A stretch of DNA of 64,000 nucleotides from an uncultured Parabacteroides sp. (GTDB taxonomy: Bacteria; Bacteroidota; Bacteroidia; Bacteroidales; Tannerellaceae), in assembly GCA_900541965.1 (NCBI GenBank), contig UQLN01000017.1, positions 1 through 64,000 on the forward strand, in the 5' to 3' direction. Both the position numbers and the translations under genes were made by a program. The notes beneath the pieces are model-generated. The model ran no database searches. It was given only the letters and a program-made list of their open reading frames with translations, and was not told the DNA's origin. Positions 16,960-26,071 of the stretch are shown here, piece after piece. The stretch's first letter is position 1. Each line of letters opens with the position of its first letter.

Positions 16960-18834
16960 ATGACGCCGGAATTAGCCTATTTTATGAAGGTCAATGTAGC
17001 CTTTGTGCTCTTATATGCCTTCTATCGGTTATTCTTTTATAAGGATACCTTCTTTAAATTGCGCCGTACCATCCTGCTGGTATTTTTCGGTCTGTCGTTG
17101 CTTTATCCCCTGATGAACATACAGGATTGGGTGAAGGAACAAGAACCGATGGTTGGAGTTATCCAGGTATATTCAGCCATTTTGCCGGAGGTCAGTGTCG
17201 CCCCCGAAGCGGCAGTCGAGACGGATTGGCAAAGTACGGTTCTTTCCGGTTTGTTCTGGCTTTATTGCAGCGGGGTGGTTTTATTGTTGATTCGTTTTCT
17301 CACTCAGTTGGGCAGCATCCTTTTGCTTGCCCGCAACACGCATCTTATCCATATTCATGGAGTACCGGTACACATACTAAATAGACCGACGGGTCCCTTT
17401 TCTTTTTTTAAGCTGATATTTCTTCATCCGGAAAGCCATTCGGAAAAAGAAATTGATGAAATTCTGACACATGAACGAACTCATGCCCTCCAGTGGCATT
17501 CTATCGATGTGGTTATCTGTGAGCTGATTTGTATTGTTTGCTGGGTGAATCCTTTTGTATGGCTTCTGAAGAGAGAAGTCCGGCACAATCTCGAATATCT
17601 TGCGGACGACACGGTTTTGGAATCCGGATACGATAGCAGAAGCTATCAGTATCATTTATTGGGACTGGCGCATACGGACAGGTCTGATGCCGTTTTGTAT
17701 AACAGTTTCAATGTATTACACATTAAAAACAGAATTAGTATGATGAATAAAAAACGCTCACGAGGTATAGGACGTGCTAAATATCTCGCAGTGGTACCAT
17801 TTTTTGCTTTCCTGATGTTGCTAAGCAATATAGATGCAGTGGCACGTATTACGGAAAATATCCTTCCCCAGCAAAAAGATAATCTGAAGGTTTCGGCATT
17901 GGTAATCGATTACATGGGGCATCCGGTAGCGGGCGCGAATGTTATAATTAAAGGAACTACAACAGGGACGATTACAGATAATGACGGAATTTTTATGTTG
18001 ACTGCTCCGGTAGATGCGACCCTTGAAATCTCGGAAATGAGTTTGCAGAAGCGGGAAATTGCAGTAAAGGATGTGAAAGAGAACATGAAAATCCAGTTAG
18101 TGCAGCTTCCTGTGGAAGAACGGGTGTTTGGAGTGGTGGAAGTAATGCCACAATTCCCGGGTGGACAAGATGCCTTAATTAATTTTTTGCAGGATAATGT
18201 AAAATATCCGGAAGCAGCAAAGGCAAAAGGAATAAAAGGAAGGGTAATCTGTTCTTTTGTGGTAGGGGAAGATGGCTCGATTGGCAATATAGAGATAATG
18301 CGTGGTATAGATCCGGAACTGGACGCAGAAGCCGTACGGGTGTTGGGCCTGATGCCTAAATGGACTCCGGGAAAGCAAAGCGGGCATGATGTGGCTGTAA
18401 AATACACGGTCCCGATTACTTTCGGTGGGGATAAAAAAACGGCAGCAAGAAGTAACGATTCAAAATCAGAGCCTGCAAATTATGACCGGACATTTACCGT
18501 AGTGGAAGTAATGCCTCAATTCCCAGGTGGGCAAACCGCCTTGCTGGGGTTCTTGGAGAAAAATCTGAAGTATCCTGAGACTGCGCAGGAAAAGGGCATA
18601 CAAGGTCGTGTAACGTGTTCTTTTATTATATCTAAAGACGGTTCAATCAGTGATGCGGAAGTGATACGCGGAGTTGATCCTGTGTTGGATGCGGAAGCTC
18701 TCCGGATAATATATACAATGCCTAAATGGACCCCAGGAAAACAGCGTGGACATGATGTGGCTGTAAAGTATACGGTTCCTATAACTTTTGATTTGAAGAA
18801 ATATAAAGCTGCAGAAAAAAAGGCTGAAGGATAG
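16960..18834 (+). CDS. BlaR1-like M56 membrane peptidase fused to a regulatory beta-sandwich and two TonB C-terminal domains
   Basis: The 624-residue protein partners with the BlaI gene upstream. It has about four membrane helices (about 7-24, 35-50, 95-120, 270-290). An M56 zinc peptidase loop contains HERTH near residue 172 (HExxH type) with the following acidic segment near LEYLADD. A CarboxypepD_reg-like domain follows (about 310-380). Two TonB C-terminal domains come last, at about 390-490 and 515-615, each beginning EVMPQFPGG and ending KYTVPITF. The peptidase should cleave the repressor after sensing a signal; the TonB domains should reach into the periplasm. The two TonB units are clearly a tandem duplication. 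The ligand is unknown. Confidence 0.88.
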   Translation: MTPELAYFMKVNVAFVLLYAFYRLFFYKDTFFKLRRTILLVFFGLSLLYPLMNIQDWVKEQEPMVGVIQVYSAILPEVSVAPEAAVETDWQSTVLSGLFWLYCSGVVLLLIRFLTQLGSILLLARNTHLIHIHGVPVHILNRPTGPFSFFKLIFLHPESHSEKEIDEILTHERTHALQWHSIDVVICELICIVCWVNPFVWLLKREVRHNLEYLADDTVLESGYDSRSYQYHLLGLAHTDRSDAVLYNSFNVLHIKNRISMMNKKRSRGIGRAKYLAVVPFFAFLMLLSNIDAVARITENILPQQKDNLKVSALVIDYMGHPVAGANVIIKGTTTGTITDNDGIFMLTAPVDATLEISEMSLQKREIAVKDVKENMKIQLVQLPVEERVFGVVEVMPQFPGGQDALINFLQDNVKYPEAAKAKGIKGRVICSFVVGEDGSIGNIEIMRGIDPELDAEAVRVLGLMPKWTPGKQSGHDVAVKYTVPITFGGDKKTAARSNDSKSEPANYDRTFTVVEVMPQFPGGQTALLGFLEKNLKYPETAQEKGIQGRVTCSFIISKDGSISDAEVIRGVDPVLDAEALRIIYTMPKWTPGKQRGHDVAVKYTVPITFDLKKYKAAEKKAEG

Positions 18835-18853
18835 TCTTTTTCCAGGATTCTTT

Positions 18854-18861
18854 TAAATTTG
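18854..18861 (+). promoter_or_regulatory. -7 box for the TPR protein gene
   Basis: TAAATTTG matches TAnnTTTG, 32 bp before the ATG at 18894. A T-rich stretch near 18835 could serve as the -33 element. Confidence 0.5.
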
Positions 18862-18893
18862 TAGGTTACTACAATATAAATACGTCTGCTGTT

Positions 18894-20369
18894 ATGAAAT
18901 GTAAGTTTTCGATATTATTCATATTTTGCGTACTGTCCGTTTTGGGGCAGGCGCAAAATGTGTCTTTTCAGGAGTTGGTCAATAAGAAGCAGTTTGCGGC
19001 GGTTATTGAAAACGCAAGAAATCTTACGGCAGCGGATTCTGCCGATTATTCGAAGATGTCGGCAATAGGCCAGGCTTACGAAGGGCTGTTAAAGTATAAG
19101 GAGGCTTATAACTGTTATCGGCAATGTTTATCTTTGGATACTCTGAATATCGAAGCATTGAATGCTGTAGCCCGTACGGCAATGAGTCTGGGGAAAGCTT
19201 CTGTGGCTGAAAACAGTTTTCGGAAAGTATTGAGTCAGGACAGTACGAATTTTTATGCAAATTATCAATTGGCACGCCTGTATTATCAATTGGGCGATTA
19301 TGAAAAAGCAATAGACCAATATGTTGTGCTGAGAGATCAGGATACTCTGACTGTAAATCCCACGATATATGCCAATCTGGGTGATTGCTATATGAAGATG
19401 AATGCATTTCCGTCTGCAACAATCTGCTATTTCAAAGCATATGATGTAAACCGGGAGAATGCCGGACTGGCAAATACATTGGTTAATACGCTGCTTCGTT
19501 TGGGAGGACCTAATATATCGGATGCGCTGGCTATCTGCGATACGGCATTGTATTATAGTCCGGATAACCGTTCACTCCAGCGAAGCAAAGCAATTGCTTT
19601 TTATATGAACCGTTCGTATAAGCAAGCAGATTCAGTCTATTCCTGCTTGTTGGCTGCCGGCGATTCTTCCTTCCTGACTCTAAAGTACGGAGGCGCTTCC
19701 AAATATTTATCCGGTCTGGCTATGAACTCCATCCCTTTGCTTGAAGAAGCCTATGGCAAGGATACGACAGATGTGGAAACAAATCTGCTGTTAGGTGCGG
19801 CCTTGGGGAAAACGTACGACCGGAAACGGGCATATGAACTGCTGGACCGTGCAGAAATACTGATGCAACCAAATGAAGCATTGGCAAATCTTTTATTAAC
19901 CGCACGTGGAGAGACGTTGTACCGGGATGGCAGGACACATGAAGCGGACCTGCTATTTTATAGAGCATGGCAGAAGAACAAGGATCGCTTGGATTTGCTG
20001 TTCAAAATAGATATGCGTTATCCTAATTCGGGGCGGGCTTATCCGGACGATGCGGAGCGGGAGCGCGCTTTGTTTATTAAGAACCTTTTTCTGAAAGAAT
20101 GCCTGACGACCAGACGTCTTCCGAAACAATTCTACGCTTACCGCACATTTTTTGAATATATGTGCGAAGACGCCTTTTTCCGGGGAGAGGACGATTTGAC
20201 AATGACGGCCCCGGATGGCAAGAGAAGTAAAATTTCCGTAATCGATTTGCGCACTTTAGTCAACCAGTTACCTATGGAACCGGAGAAAGAGGAGGAGATG
20301 CAGCACAAATTACTGGATACGATTGAAAAGCAGGCAGGGGAGCCCGATGGAGGAGATAAAGCGCAATAA
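18894..20369 (+). CDS. Secreted TPR-repeat protein of unknown function
   Basis: The 491-residue protein has a signal peptide ending near GQAQ (about residue 21), so it should be periplasmic. Most of the rest is tetratricopeptide repeats; clear units lie near 58-92, 93-126, 127-160 and 165-198, and a weaker set continues to about 350. The last 100 residues contain an acidic, less repetitive region ending in GGDKAQ. TPR proteins act as assembly scaffolds; no partner is evident. The gene has its own promoter box and stands alone between the M56 gene and the patatin gene. Confidence 0.8.
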   Translation: MKCKFSILFIFCVLSVLGQAQNVSFQELVNKKQFAAVIENARNLTAADSADYSKMSAIGQAYEGLLKYKEAYNCYRQCLSLDTLNIEALNAVARTAMSLGKASVAENSFRKVLSQDSTNFYANYQLARLYYQLGDYEKAIDQYVVLRDQDTLTVNPTIYANLGDCYMKMNAFPSATICYFKAYDVNRENAGLANTLVNTLLRLGGPNISDALAICDTALYYSPDNRSLQRSKAIAFYMNRSYKQADSVYSCLLAAGDSSFLTLKYGGASKYLSGLAMNSIPLLEEAYGKDTTDVETNLLLGAALGKTYDRKRAYELLDRAEILMQPNEALANLLLTARGETLYRDGRTHEADLLFYRAWQKNKDRLDLLFKIDMRYPNSGRAYPDDAERERALFIKNLFLKECLTTRRLPKQFYAYRTFFEYMCEDAFFRGEDDLTMTAPDGKRSKISVIDLRTLVNQLPMEPEKEEEMQHKLLDTIEKQAGEPDGGDKAQ

Positions 20370-20430
20370 ACAGGTGATACTTACCTTTTTCATTTCGCTG
20401 TAATTAATTGTTAGTTTCATTGAAACCGTG

Positions 20431-20438
20431 TATTTTTG
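20431..20438 (+). promoter_or_regulatory. -7 box for the patatin-like gene
   Basis: TATTTTTG matches TAnnTTTG and sits 18 bp before the ATG at 20456, which implies a leader of only about 10 nt. Confidence 0.55.
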
Positions 20439-20455
20439 CTGCAAATACATGAAAG

Positions 20456-22672
20456 ATGAAAAGGGTTCTGTGCTTTTTGTTTATGTTGATTATGTTGTAT
20501 CCGTCGGTGATGACCGGACAACGTAAAAAGGTTGCTGTTGTATTGGGCGGCGGAGGTGCAAGAGGTATGGCGCATATCGGGGTGTTGAAAGTATTGGAGG
20601 AAGCTGGCATTCCGATTGATATTGTAACTGGTACCAGTATTGGGTCTATTGTCGGCGGATTATATGCTATAGGGTATAGCCCGGCCGAAATCGAAAAGAT
20701 GGTGGATGAGCAGGACTGGGAACTTCTATTAAGCGATCGTGTGAAACGGAATACCCAGTTTTTCCCGGAAAAAGAAAATTCGGAACGGTACATTCTTTCC
20801 TTACCGTTTGGAATATCCAAAAAAGACCGCATTATAAAGGGAGTGATAAAGGGGCAGAATTTGCAAAACCTATTTTCTAATCTGACCATCGGTTATCACG
20901 ATTCCGTCGATTTTAATTCGTTTAATATTCCTTACGCCTGTGTTTCCGTTGATTTGGTAACCGGAAAAGAGTATGTATTCCATAAAGGAAGCCTTCCTGT
21001 GGCAATGCGGGCCAGTATGGCGATTCCCGCAGCATTGAATCCTGTCCGGTTGGATAGTATGGTGCTGGTAGACGGAGGGCTGAATAATAACTATCCGGTA
21101 GATGTGGCGCTGGAAATGGGTGCGGATATCATTATTGGCGTAGATTTGACTTCGAATGATTTACATGGAGCAGATAAGCTAAATTCTCCTATAGATGTCG
21201 TTACCCAGATCGTAGCATTGTATGGCTATGATAAATATGCCCGTAATAAGGAACGGACCGATTTACTTTTCCGGCCGGATGTGGAAGCGTACAGTTTTAC
21301 CAACTTCAATAATTCCGCCCTCGATTCTCTGATGGTAAGGGGGGAACGGGAAGCACGGGGGAAATGGGACGAAATCATAGCTATAAAGAAAAAGATAGGA
21401 ATCCCGGATGATTATCAACCGGAGATGGTGCAAAAACGGAAAATGAATCGTCCGGTACAACCGTCGGATAGCTTTTATATCCGTGATATCTCTTTTGTCG
21501 GAGTTGATCCTAAAGATGAAAAATGGTTATTGCGGGTTTGCGGATTAAAACCGAATAGCTCCATTACACTTAAAAAGTTGGAGAATGCCATGTCCATATT
21601 GATTGGAACGAATGCGTATTCGACAGTCAATTACAAGTTGACGGGAGAAAATCAGCAGGATCTGGTGTTAACAATGGAACCCAAGACTTTAAGTTCGGTG
21701 AACGTTGGATTGCGTTTTGATACGGAAGAAATTATCGGTATTTTACTGAATGCCACATTTGACTTTAATAAACAGAATCACTATAAACTGGGTTTTACGG
21801 GAAGGCTCGGAGCAAAGACTTCTTTTGCCCGTCTGGATTATGCAATAGACCGTTCGCCTCTTCGTAATTTCAATCTTGCTTACCAGTTCACTTATCAGGA
21901 TTTGAATATTTATAATAAGGGCAGTAAGATTTTCAATACGGCGTATAAACATCATCTTGCCGAGTTTGGCTATTCGGACATGAACTGGTTGAGTTTTCGG
22001 TTTAAAGTGGGGTTACGGTATGAATATTTTGATTACAACACATTTCTATATGTCGGAGGGGATAACCAGAAATATCAGGTAAAGCCCGAAGGTTTTTTCA
22101 GTTATTTCGGCTTGGTGCATTTTGAAACGTTAGACAGGCGTTATTTCCCGACTAAGGGTGTTTCTGCACGGGCTGAATATTCCATGTACACGGATAATTT
22201 TGTGGGTTATAATGGCGGTTCCCCATTCTCGGCTGTCAAGGCAAGTTTTATGACGGTTGTCCCGCTTACTTCCCATCTGAGTTTGTTGCCATCGATATAC
22301 GGCAGGGTTTTGATAGGAAATAATCTTGCCTATCCTTACCTGAATGCGGTGGGAGGAGAAAACTTCGGGCGTTATCTTTCCCAACAGCTTCCTTTTGCGG
22401 GTATAAGCCATGTGGAAATATTTGATAACTCGTTGGTGATAGCCCGCCTGGAACTGCGTCAGCGCATAGCCGGACGTAATTATATTTCTTTGGTGGGTAA
22501 TTATGGGATACACGATAATGACTTTTTCAATCTGCTCAGAGGAAAAAGTGTTTGGGGTGGAAGCCTTGGGTATGCTTATAATAGTTTGCTTGGTCCGTTG
22601 AGCGCTACTTTTAGCATGTCTAATCAGAATAAGAATTTCCAGTTCTATATGAACCTTGGATATGTTTTTTGA
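20456..22672 (+). CDS. Patatin-like phospholipase with POTRA and outer-membrane beta-barrel (PlpD-like)
   Basis: The 738-residue protein has a signal peptide (about 1-21), then a patatin domain (about 24-215) with the oxyanion loop GGGGARG, the nucleophile Ser61 in GTSIG and the catalytic Asp206 in VDGG. A POTRA-like segment (about 335-415, starting IRDISFVGV) follows, and then a BamA/Omp85-type 16-strand barrel ending in GYVF with a terminal Phe. This order matches the PlpD (type Vd autotransporter) architecture, in which the barrel holds the lipase at the outer membrane. The family usually cleaves phospholipids. It has its own promoter. Confidence 0.92.
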   Translation: MKRVLCFLFMLIMLYPSVMTGQRKKVAVVLGGGGARGMAHIGVLKVLEEAGIPIDIVTGTSIGSIVGGLYAIGYSPAEIEKMVDEQDWELLLSDRVKRNTQFFPEKENSERYILSLPFGISKKDRIIKGVIKGQNLQNLFSNLTIGYHDSVDFNSFNIPYACVSVDLVTGKEYVFHKGSLPVAMRASMAIPAALNPVRLDSMVLVDGGLNNNYPVDVALEMGADIIIGVDLTSNDLHGADKLNSPIDVVTQIVALYGYDKYARNKERTDLLFRPDVEAYSFTNFNNSALDSLMVRGEREARGKWDEIIAIKKKIGIPDDYQPEMVQKRKMNRPVQPSDSFYIRDISFVGVDPKDEKWLLRVCGLKPNSSITLKKLENAMSILIGTNAYSTVNYKLTGENQQDLVLTMEPKTLSSVNVGLRFDTEEIIGILLNATFDFNKQNHYKLGFTGRLGAKTSFARLDYAIDRSPLRNFNLAYQFTYQDLNIYNKGSKIFNTAYKHHLAEFGYSDMNWLSFRFKVGLRYEYFDYNTFLYVGGDNQKYQVKPEGFFSYFGLVHFETLDRRYFPTKGVSARAEYSMYTDNFVGYNGGSPFSAVKASFMTVVPLTSHLSLLPSIYGRVLIGNNLAYPYLNAVGGENFGRYLSQQLPFAGISHVEIFDNSLVIARLELRQRIAGRNYISLVGNYGIHDNDFFNLLRGKSVWGGSLGYAYNSLLGPLSATFSMSNQNKNFQFYMNLGYVF

Positions 22673-22706
22673 TAAATATTTACAGGATAACAAAATAGTA
22701 ACAGAT

Positions 22707-23387
22707 ATGAATACAAATGCACAAATCATACAATTCCTAAAAGAATTGAGTCTGCACAACAACCGGGAATGGTTTCAGGAAAATAAAGCTCGTTACGATG
22801 TACTTCGCAATGCTTTTATTGATGAAGTTCAGCAGTTGATTAACCGTATTACATTGTTTGACCCGGAGATTGCCGGGCTGGAAGCGAAAGACTGCTTGTT
22901 CCGGATTTATCGTGACATCCGTTTTTCACCGAATAAGACACCCTATAAAACGCATTTTGCCGCTTATATCGCTTCTTGTGGAGGACGGGGTAGCGAACGG
23001 GGTGGATATTATATCCATTTGGAACCAGGCAATTGCCTGCTTTCGGGTGGTGTATGGTGCCCTCCGCCTGCATTGTTGAAAAAACTCCGTCAGGATATTT
23101 ATGACCATATAGAAGAGTTTGTCGGTATATTGGAAGAACCTTCTTTTAAAGCCATGTATCCGGTGATGGAAGGAGAGGTGCTAAAGCGAATGCCGGTAGG
23201 ATATCCTTCTGATTTTAAATATGGGGAAATTCTTCGTCATAAAGACTTTAGCGTGGCATCTTATAAACCGGACGAATTTTTCTTTGCTCCGGATTGGCTG
23301 GACCAGTCGGTTGCTTGTTTTGAGAAATTGCAGCCATTCAACCGTTTCTTAAATTATACGGTGGATGAGTATTTAGGGCGCATCTAG
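22707..23387 (+). CDS. DUF2461 (TIGR02453 family) protein
   Basis: This 226-residue cytoplasmic protein matches the DUF2461 family: FLKELSLHNNREWFQENKARYD near the N-terminus, FRIYRDIRFSPNKTPYKTHF near 70-90, GGYYIHLEPGNCLLSGGVW near 105-123 and LKRMPVGYPSDF toward the C-terminus. Its biochemical role is not known. The ATG at 22707 fits the family start; an earlier in-frame ATG at 22656 overlaps the end of the patatin gene. The segment is spaced as a likely second gene of the patatin transcript. Confidence 0.88.
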   Translation: MNTNAQIIQFLKELSLHNNREWFQENKARYDVLRNAFIDEVQQLINRITLFDPEIAGLEAKDCLFRIYRDIRFSPNKTPYKTHFAAYIASCGGRGSERGGYYIHLEPGNCLLSGGVWCPPPALLKKLRQDIYDHIEEFVGILEEPSFKAMYPVMEGEVLKRMPVGYPSDFKYGEILRHKDFSVASYKPDEFFFAPDWLDQSVACFEKLQPFNRFLNYTVDEYLGRI

Positions 23388-23439
23388 ATATTTTTCGATT
23401 ATTTAAATATGTTGTAGAGCATGTTTTCTGCGTATGCAC

Positions 23440-23447
23440 TATCTTTG
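23440..23447 (+). promoter_or_regulatory. -7 box for lrgAB
   Basis: TATCTTTG matches TAnnTTTG, 26 bp before the ATG at 23473. It supports that start over the ATG at 23434, which would lie upstream of the transcript start. Confidence 0.6.
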
Positions 23448-23472
23448 TGCGTCTTTAAATGCAGAAAGAAAC

Positions 23473-23823
23473 ATGTTGAAGCAAGTATTTTATATTCTCT
23501 TCTTTTATTTTACGGGAGAGTTTATCAGTTATTTTATCAATGGATTTATTCCGGGTAGTGTGATAGGAATGGTCCTTTTATTTTTGTCACTGGCTTTCAA
23601 ATTAGTAAAACCTGAAAATGTGAAAAAATTATCGACACTTCTTACGGATAATATGGGATTATTCTTTTTGCCGGCCGGTGTGGGATTGATGAACTCTCTC
23701 GGATTTATATCCACTTATTGGGTAATTATTGTGACGGTATCGGTTATCAGTACGATTCTGGTGATAGCCAGCGTAGCTCTTGTCCAGCAGAAAATGGGAA
23801 AGGAGGGACACCGGCATGCATGA
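23473..23823 (+). CDS. lrgA: CidA/LrgA family membrane protein
   Basis: The 116-residue protein has four membrane helices and the family motifs FIPGSVIGMVLLFLSL near 23-38 and LLTDNMGLFFLPAGVGLM near 54-71. LrgA/CidA proteins are holin-like and affect autolysis, membrane integrity or export of small acids such as pyruvate. The next gene encodes the LrgB partner and overlaps by 8 bp, as is usual for this pair. Confidence 0.92.
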   Translation: MLKQVFYILFFYFTGEFISYFINGFIPGSVIGMVLLFLSLAFKLVKPENVKKLSTLLTDNMGLFFLPAGVGLMNSLGFISTYWVIIVTVSVISTILVIASVALVQQKMGKEGHRHA

Positions 23824-24514
23824 ATTAGTTCAGACGGAAGTATTCTCCCTGACATTGGTTATCGGTGTGTATCTGGCGGCATTGGCTTTATATAAGAAAA
23901 CGCACATTAGCTTGTTACATCCCCTGATTACTTCCATTCTTGTTATCATCCTGATTTTAAACTTGCTGGGTGTTCAATATGAATCGTTCCAGAAAGGTAG
24001 CCATCTGATTAACTTTTTGTTGGGGCCGTCGGTAGTTGCTTTGGGATATGTATTGTTTGAACAGATACAATATCTGAAAGGTAATGTAGTGTCTATCCTT
24101 ACCGCCGTATTTGTTGGAGCTATAGTCGGAATCGTCAGCGTTATTCTAATCGGGAAATGGATGGGGGCGGATCAAACTCTGATTGCCACTTTACAGCCTA
24201 AATCCGTAACTACCCCGATAGCAATGGGAATTTCTGAAAAAGCGGGCGGAATACCTTCTCTTACTGCTGTGGTAGTGGTTGTTGTCGGTATTTTCGGTAG
24301 TATTGTAGGTCCCCTTGTCATGAAAGTGTTAGGGATAGAAAGCCGTATCGCAAAAGGACTGGCTTTAGGAGCGTCCTCGCATGGAGTCGGTACATCCGTG
24401 GCCATACAGATAGGGGCAGTGGAAGGTGCTTTGAGTGGGCTTGCTATTGGTCTTATGGGGATTATGACAGCAATTCTTGTTCCTGTTATCAGTTTAATAT
24501 TGTCTTTATTTTAA
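23816..24514 (+). CDS. lrgB: CidB/LrgB family membrane protein
   Basis: The 232-residue protein has seven to eight membrane helices with the LrgB pattern: LLHPLITSILVIILIL near 28-43, FLLGPSVVALGYVLF near 60-75, LQPKSVTTPIAMGIS near 121-135 and LGASSHGVGTSVAIQIG near 180-196. It acts with LrgA in the inner membrane; in other bacteria the pair is linked to autolysis control and pyruvate uptake. The ATG at 23816 overlaps the lrgA stop by 8 bp, which suggests coupling. A longer frame from 23780 lies inside lrgA. Confidence 0.92.
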   Translation: MHELVQTEVFSLTLVIGVYLAALALYKKTHISLLHPLITSILVIILILNLLGVQYESFQKGSHLINFLLGPSVVALGYVLFEQIQYLKGNVVSILTAVFVGAIVGIVSVILIGKWMGADQTLIATLQPKSVTTPIAMGISEKAGGIPSLTAVVVVVVGIFGSIVGPLVMKVLGIESRIAKGLALGASSHGVGTSVAIQIGAVEGALSGLAIGLMGIMTAILVPVISLILSLF

Positions 24515-24596
24515 GTTGCATTTTTATAACAGCTACCTCCTATTCTCATATTAATCTGATTTGCAACTTCTTTCAAATGAAAAAACGGGAATGTGG

Positions 24597-24628
24597 TTTG
24601 TTACTTTAATAAGAATGCATTACCTTTG
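24597..24628 (+). promoter_or_regulatory. Full -33/-7 promoter of efp
   Basis: TTTG at 24597-24600 and TACCTTTG at 24621-24628 are separated by 20 bp, an excellent match to the Bacteroidota consensus TTTG-N19-21-TAnnTTTG. The start codon of efp follows 56 bp later. Confidence 0.75.
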
Positions 24629-24683
24629 CCGCCGGAAATCGCAGTAGATTGCTTACTAATAATCAAATATAAATAGATAAAAT

Positions 24684-25247
24684 ATGATTAATTCACAAGA
24701 CATTAAAAACGGAACTTGTATCCGTCTGGATGGAAAACTTTATTTCTGCGTCGAATTTCTTCACGTAAAACCGGGTAAGGGTAATACTTTCATGCGTACG
24801 AAATTGAAAGACGTAGTTAAAGGTGGTATACTTGACCGTCGTTTTAATATCGATGAAAAGCTGGAAGACGTACGTGTTGAACGCCGTCCTTATCAATATT
24901 CATACCGCGAAGGCGAACATTATCATTTCTTGAACCAGGAAACATGGGAAGATGTTATCATCGACAAGGAACTTATTAATGGAGTAGATTTCCTGAAAGA
25001 AGAAGAGATTGTGGATGTTGTATCCGATGCTTCTACAGATACGGTTCTTTTTGCAGATGTTCCTGTTAAAGTACAGTTGAAGGTTACTTATACTGAACCG
25101 GGTGTTAAAGGTGATACGGCAACTAACACATTAAAACCGGCTACAGTGGAAACAGGTGCGGAAGTGCGGGTTCCTTTATTTATCAATGAAGGCGAAATCA
25201 TTGAAGTAAATACACAGGACGGTTCCTATGTAGGACGTGTTCGCTAA
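24684..25247 (+). CDS. efp: Elongation factor P
   Basis: EF-P relieves ribosome stalling at consecutive prolines. The 187-residue protein has the three beta-barrel domains of the family. The KOW-like first domain carries the loop KPGKGN with Lys32 at the tip, the position that is modified or contacts the peptidyl-tRNA CCA end; here it is Lys rather than the Arg of EarP systems. The C-terminal signature (INEGEIIEVNTQDGSYVGRV) is present. It has a strong promoter and its own terminator, so it is a one-gene unit. Confidence 0.97.
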   Translation: MINSQDIKNGTCIRLDGKLYFCVEFLHVKPGKGNTFMRTKLKDVVKGGILDRRFNIDEKLEDVRVERRPYQYSYREGEHYHFLNQETWEDVIIDKELINGVDFLKEEEIVDVVSDASTDTVLFADVPVKVQLKVTYTEPGVKGDTATNTLKPATVETGAEVRVPLFINEGEIIEVNTQDGSYVGRVR

Positions 25248-25280
25248 TTTATCTGATTCGAGATTTATATTATATCCTAT

Positions 25281-25308
25281 ATAAAGGGCAGTTCAGGCTG
25301 CCCTTTAT
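25281..25308 (+). terminator. Rho-independent terminator after efp
   Basis: ATAAAGGGCAG at 25281-25291 pairs perfectly with CTGCCCTTTAT at 25298-25308 around a 6-nt loop (TTCAGG). The T-rich flank is short (the arm itself supplies TTTAT, then CATTTA). Confidence 0.8.
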
Positions 25309-25330
25309 CATTTACTGAAAACCAAAAACT

Positions 25331-26014
25331 ATGAAAATAAAAGAATGGGCGGAAGAAGACCGTCCGCGTGAAAAAATGCTTCTAAAGGGAGTTTCTTCCC
25401 TGAGTGATGCCGAATTGATAGCCATATTGATAAATTCCGGTAATAGTACGGAAACGGCAGTTCAACTTTCCCAACGAATACTTTGTTCTGTAGATAACAA
25501 TCTGAATGCTCTTGGTAAATTGTCCGTCAAAGATCTGACAGTTGGTTTTAAGGGGATAGGACAGGCGAAAGCCTTGGCCATATCAGCCGCTTTGGAATTG
25601 GGGAAACGACGTAGTATATCAGAACCGCTTCGTCGTACGGAAATCCGGACGAGCCGCGATGCTTACCGTTTGTTTCATCCAATACTCTGTGATTTGCCTT
25701 ATGAGGAATTGTGGTTGGCACTGACAAGCCGTTCTTCAAAAGTGATTGGGAAGATAAAAATCAGCCAGGGAGGTACGGCTGAAACATCTGCGGATTTGCG
25801 TTTGATATTGAAAGCTGCAATTAATGAGCTTGCTGCCGGTATCATTCTCTGCCACAACCATCCCTCGGGAAACATTCGTCCCAGCCGTCAGGATGATATA
25901 CTGACTTCCCGTTTGACCAGTGCGGCAAAACTATTGGAAGTAAAACTGATAGACCATATCATTCTTTCCGACGGACTTTACTATAGCTATGCAGATGAAG
26001 GGCGAATTGAATGA
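25331..26014 (+). CDS. radC: RadC family JAB-domain protein
   Basis: The 227-residue protein has the usual RadC order: an N-terminal helix-hairpin-helix region (about 1-75, with LLKGVSSLSDAELIAILI) and a C-terminal JAB/MPN metalloprotease-like domain (about 105-227) with the zinc motif HNHPSGN near 177-183 and the following Asp in SRQDD. Early links to DNA repair are disputed, and the molecular function is not settled. The gene follows the efp terminator by 23 bp. Confidence 0.93.
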   Translation: MKIKEWAEEDRPREKMLLKGVSSLSDAELIAILINSGNSTETAVQLSQRILCSVDNNLNALGKLSVKDLTVGFKGIGQAKALAISAALELGKRRSISEPLRRTEIRTSRDAYRLFHPILCDLPYEELWLALTSRSSKVIGKIKISQGGTAETSADLRLILKAAINELAAGIILCHNHPSGNIRPSRQDDILTSRLTSAAKLLEVKLIDHIILSDGLYYSYADEGRIE

Positions 26015-26044
26015 ATTGAATTTTCTCAGTTCTCAATTATTTAG

Positions 26045-26052
26045 TAAGTTTG
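26045..26052 (+). promoter_or_regulatory. -7 box for the DUF59/lpxH pair
   Basis: TAAGTTTG matches TAnnTTTG, 20 bp before the ATG at 26072. Confidence 0.55.
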
Positions 26053-26071
26053 CACATAAATACAGAAGAAT

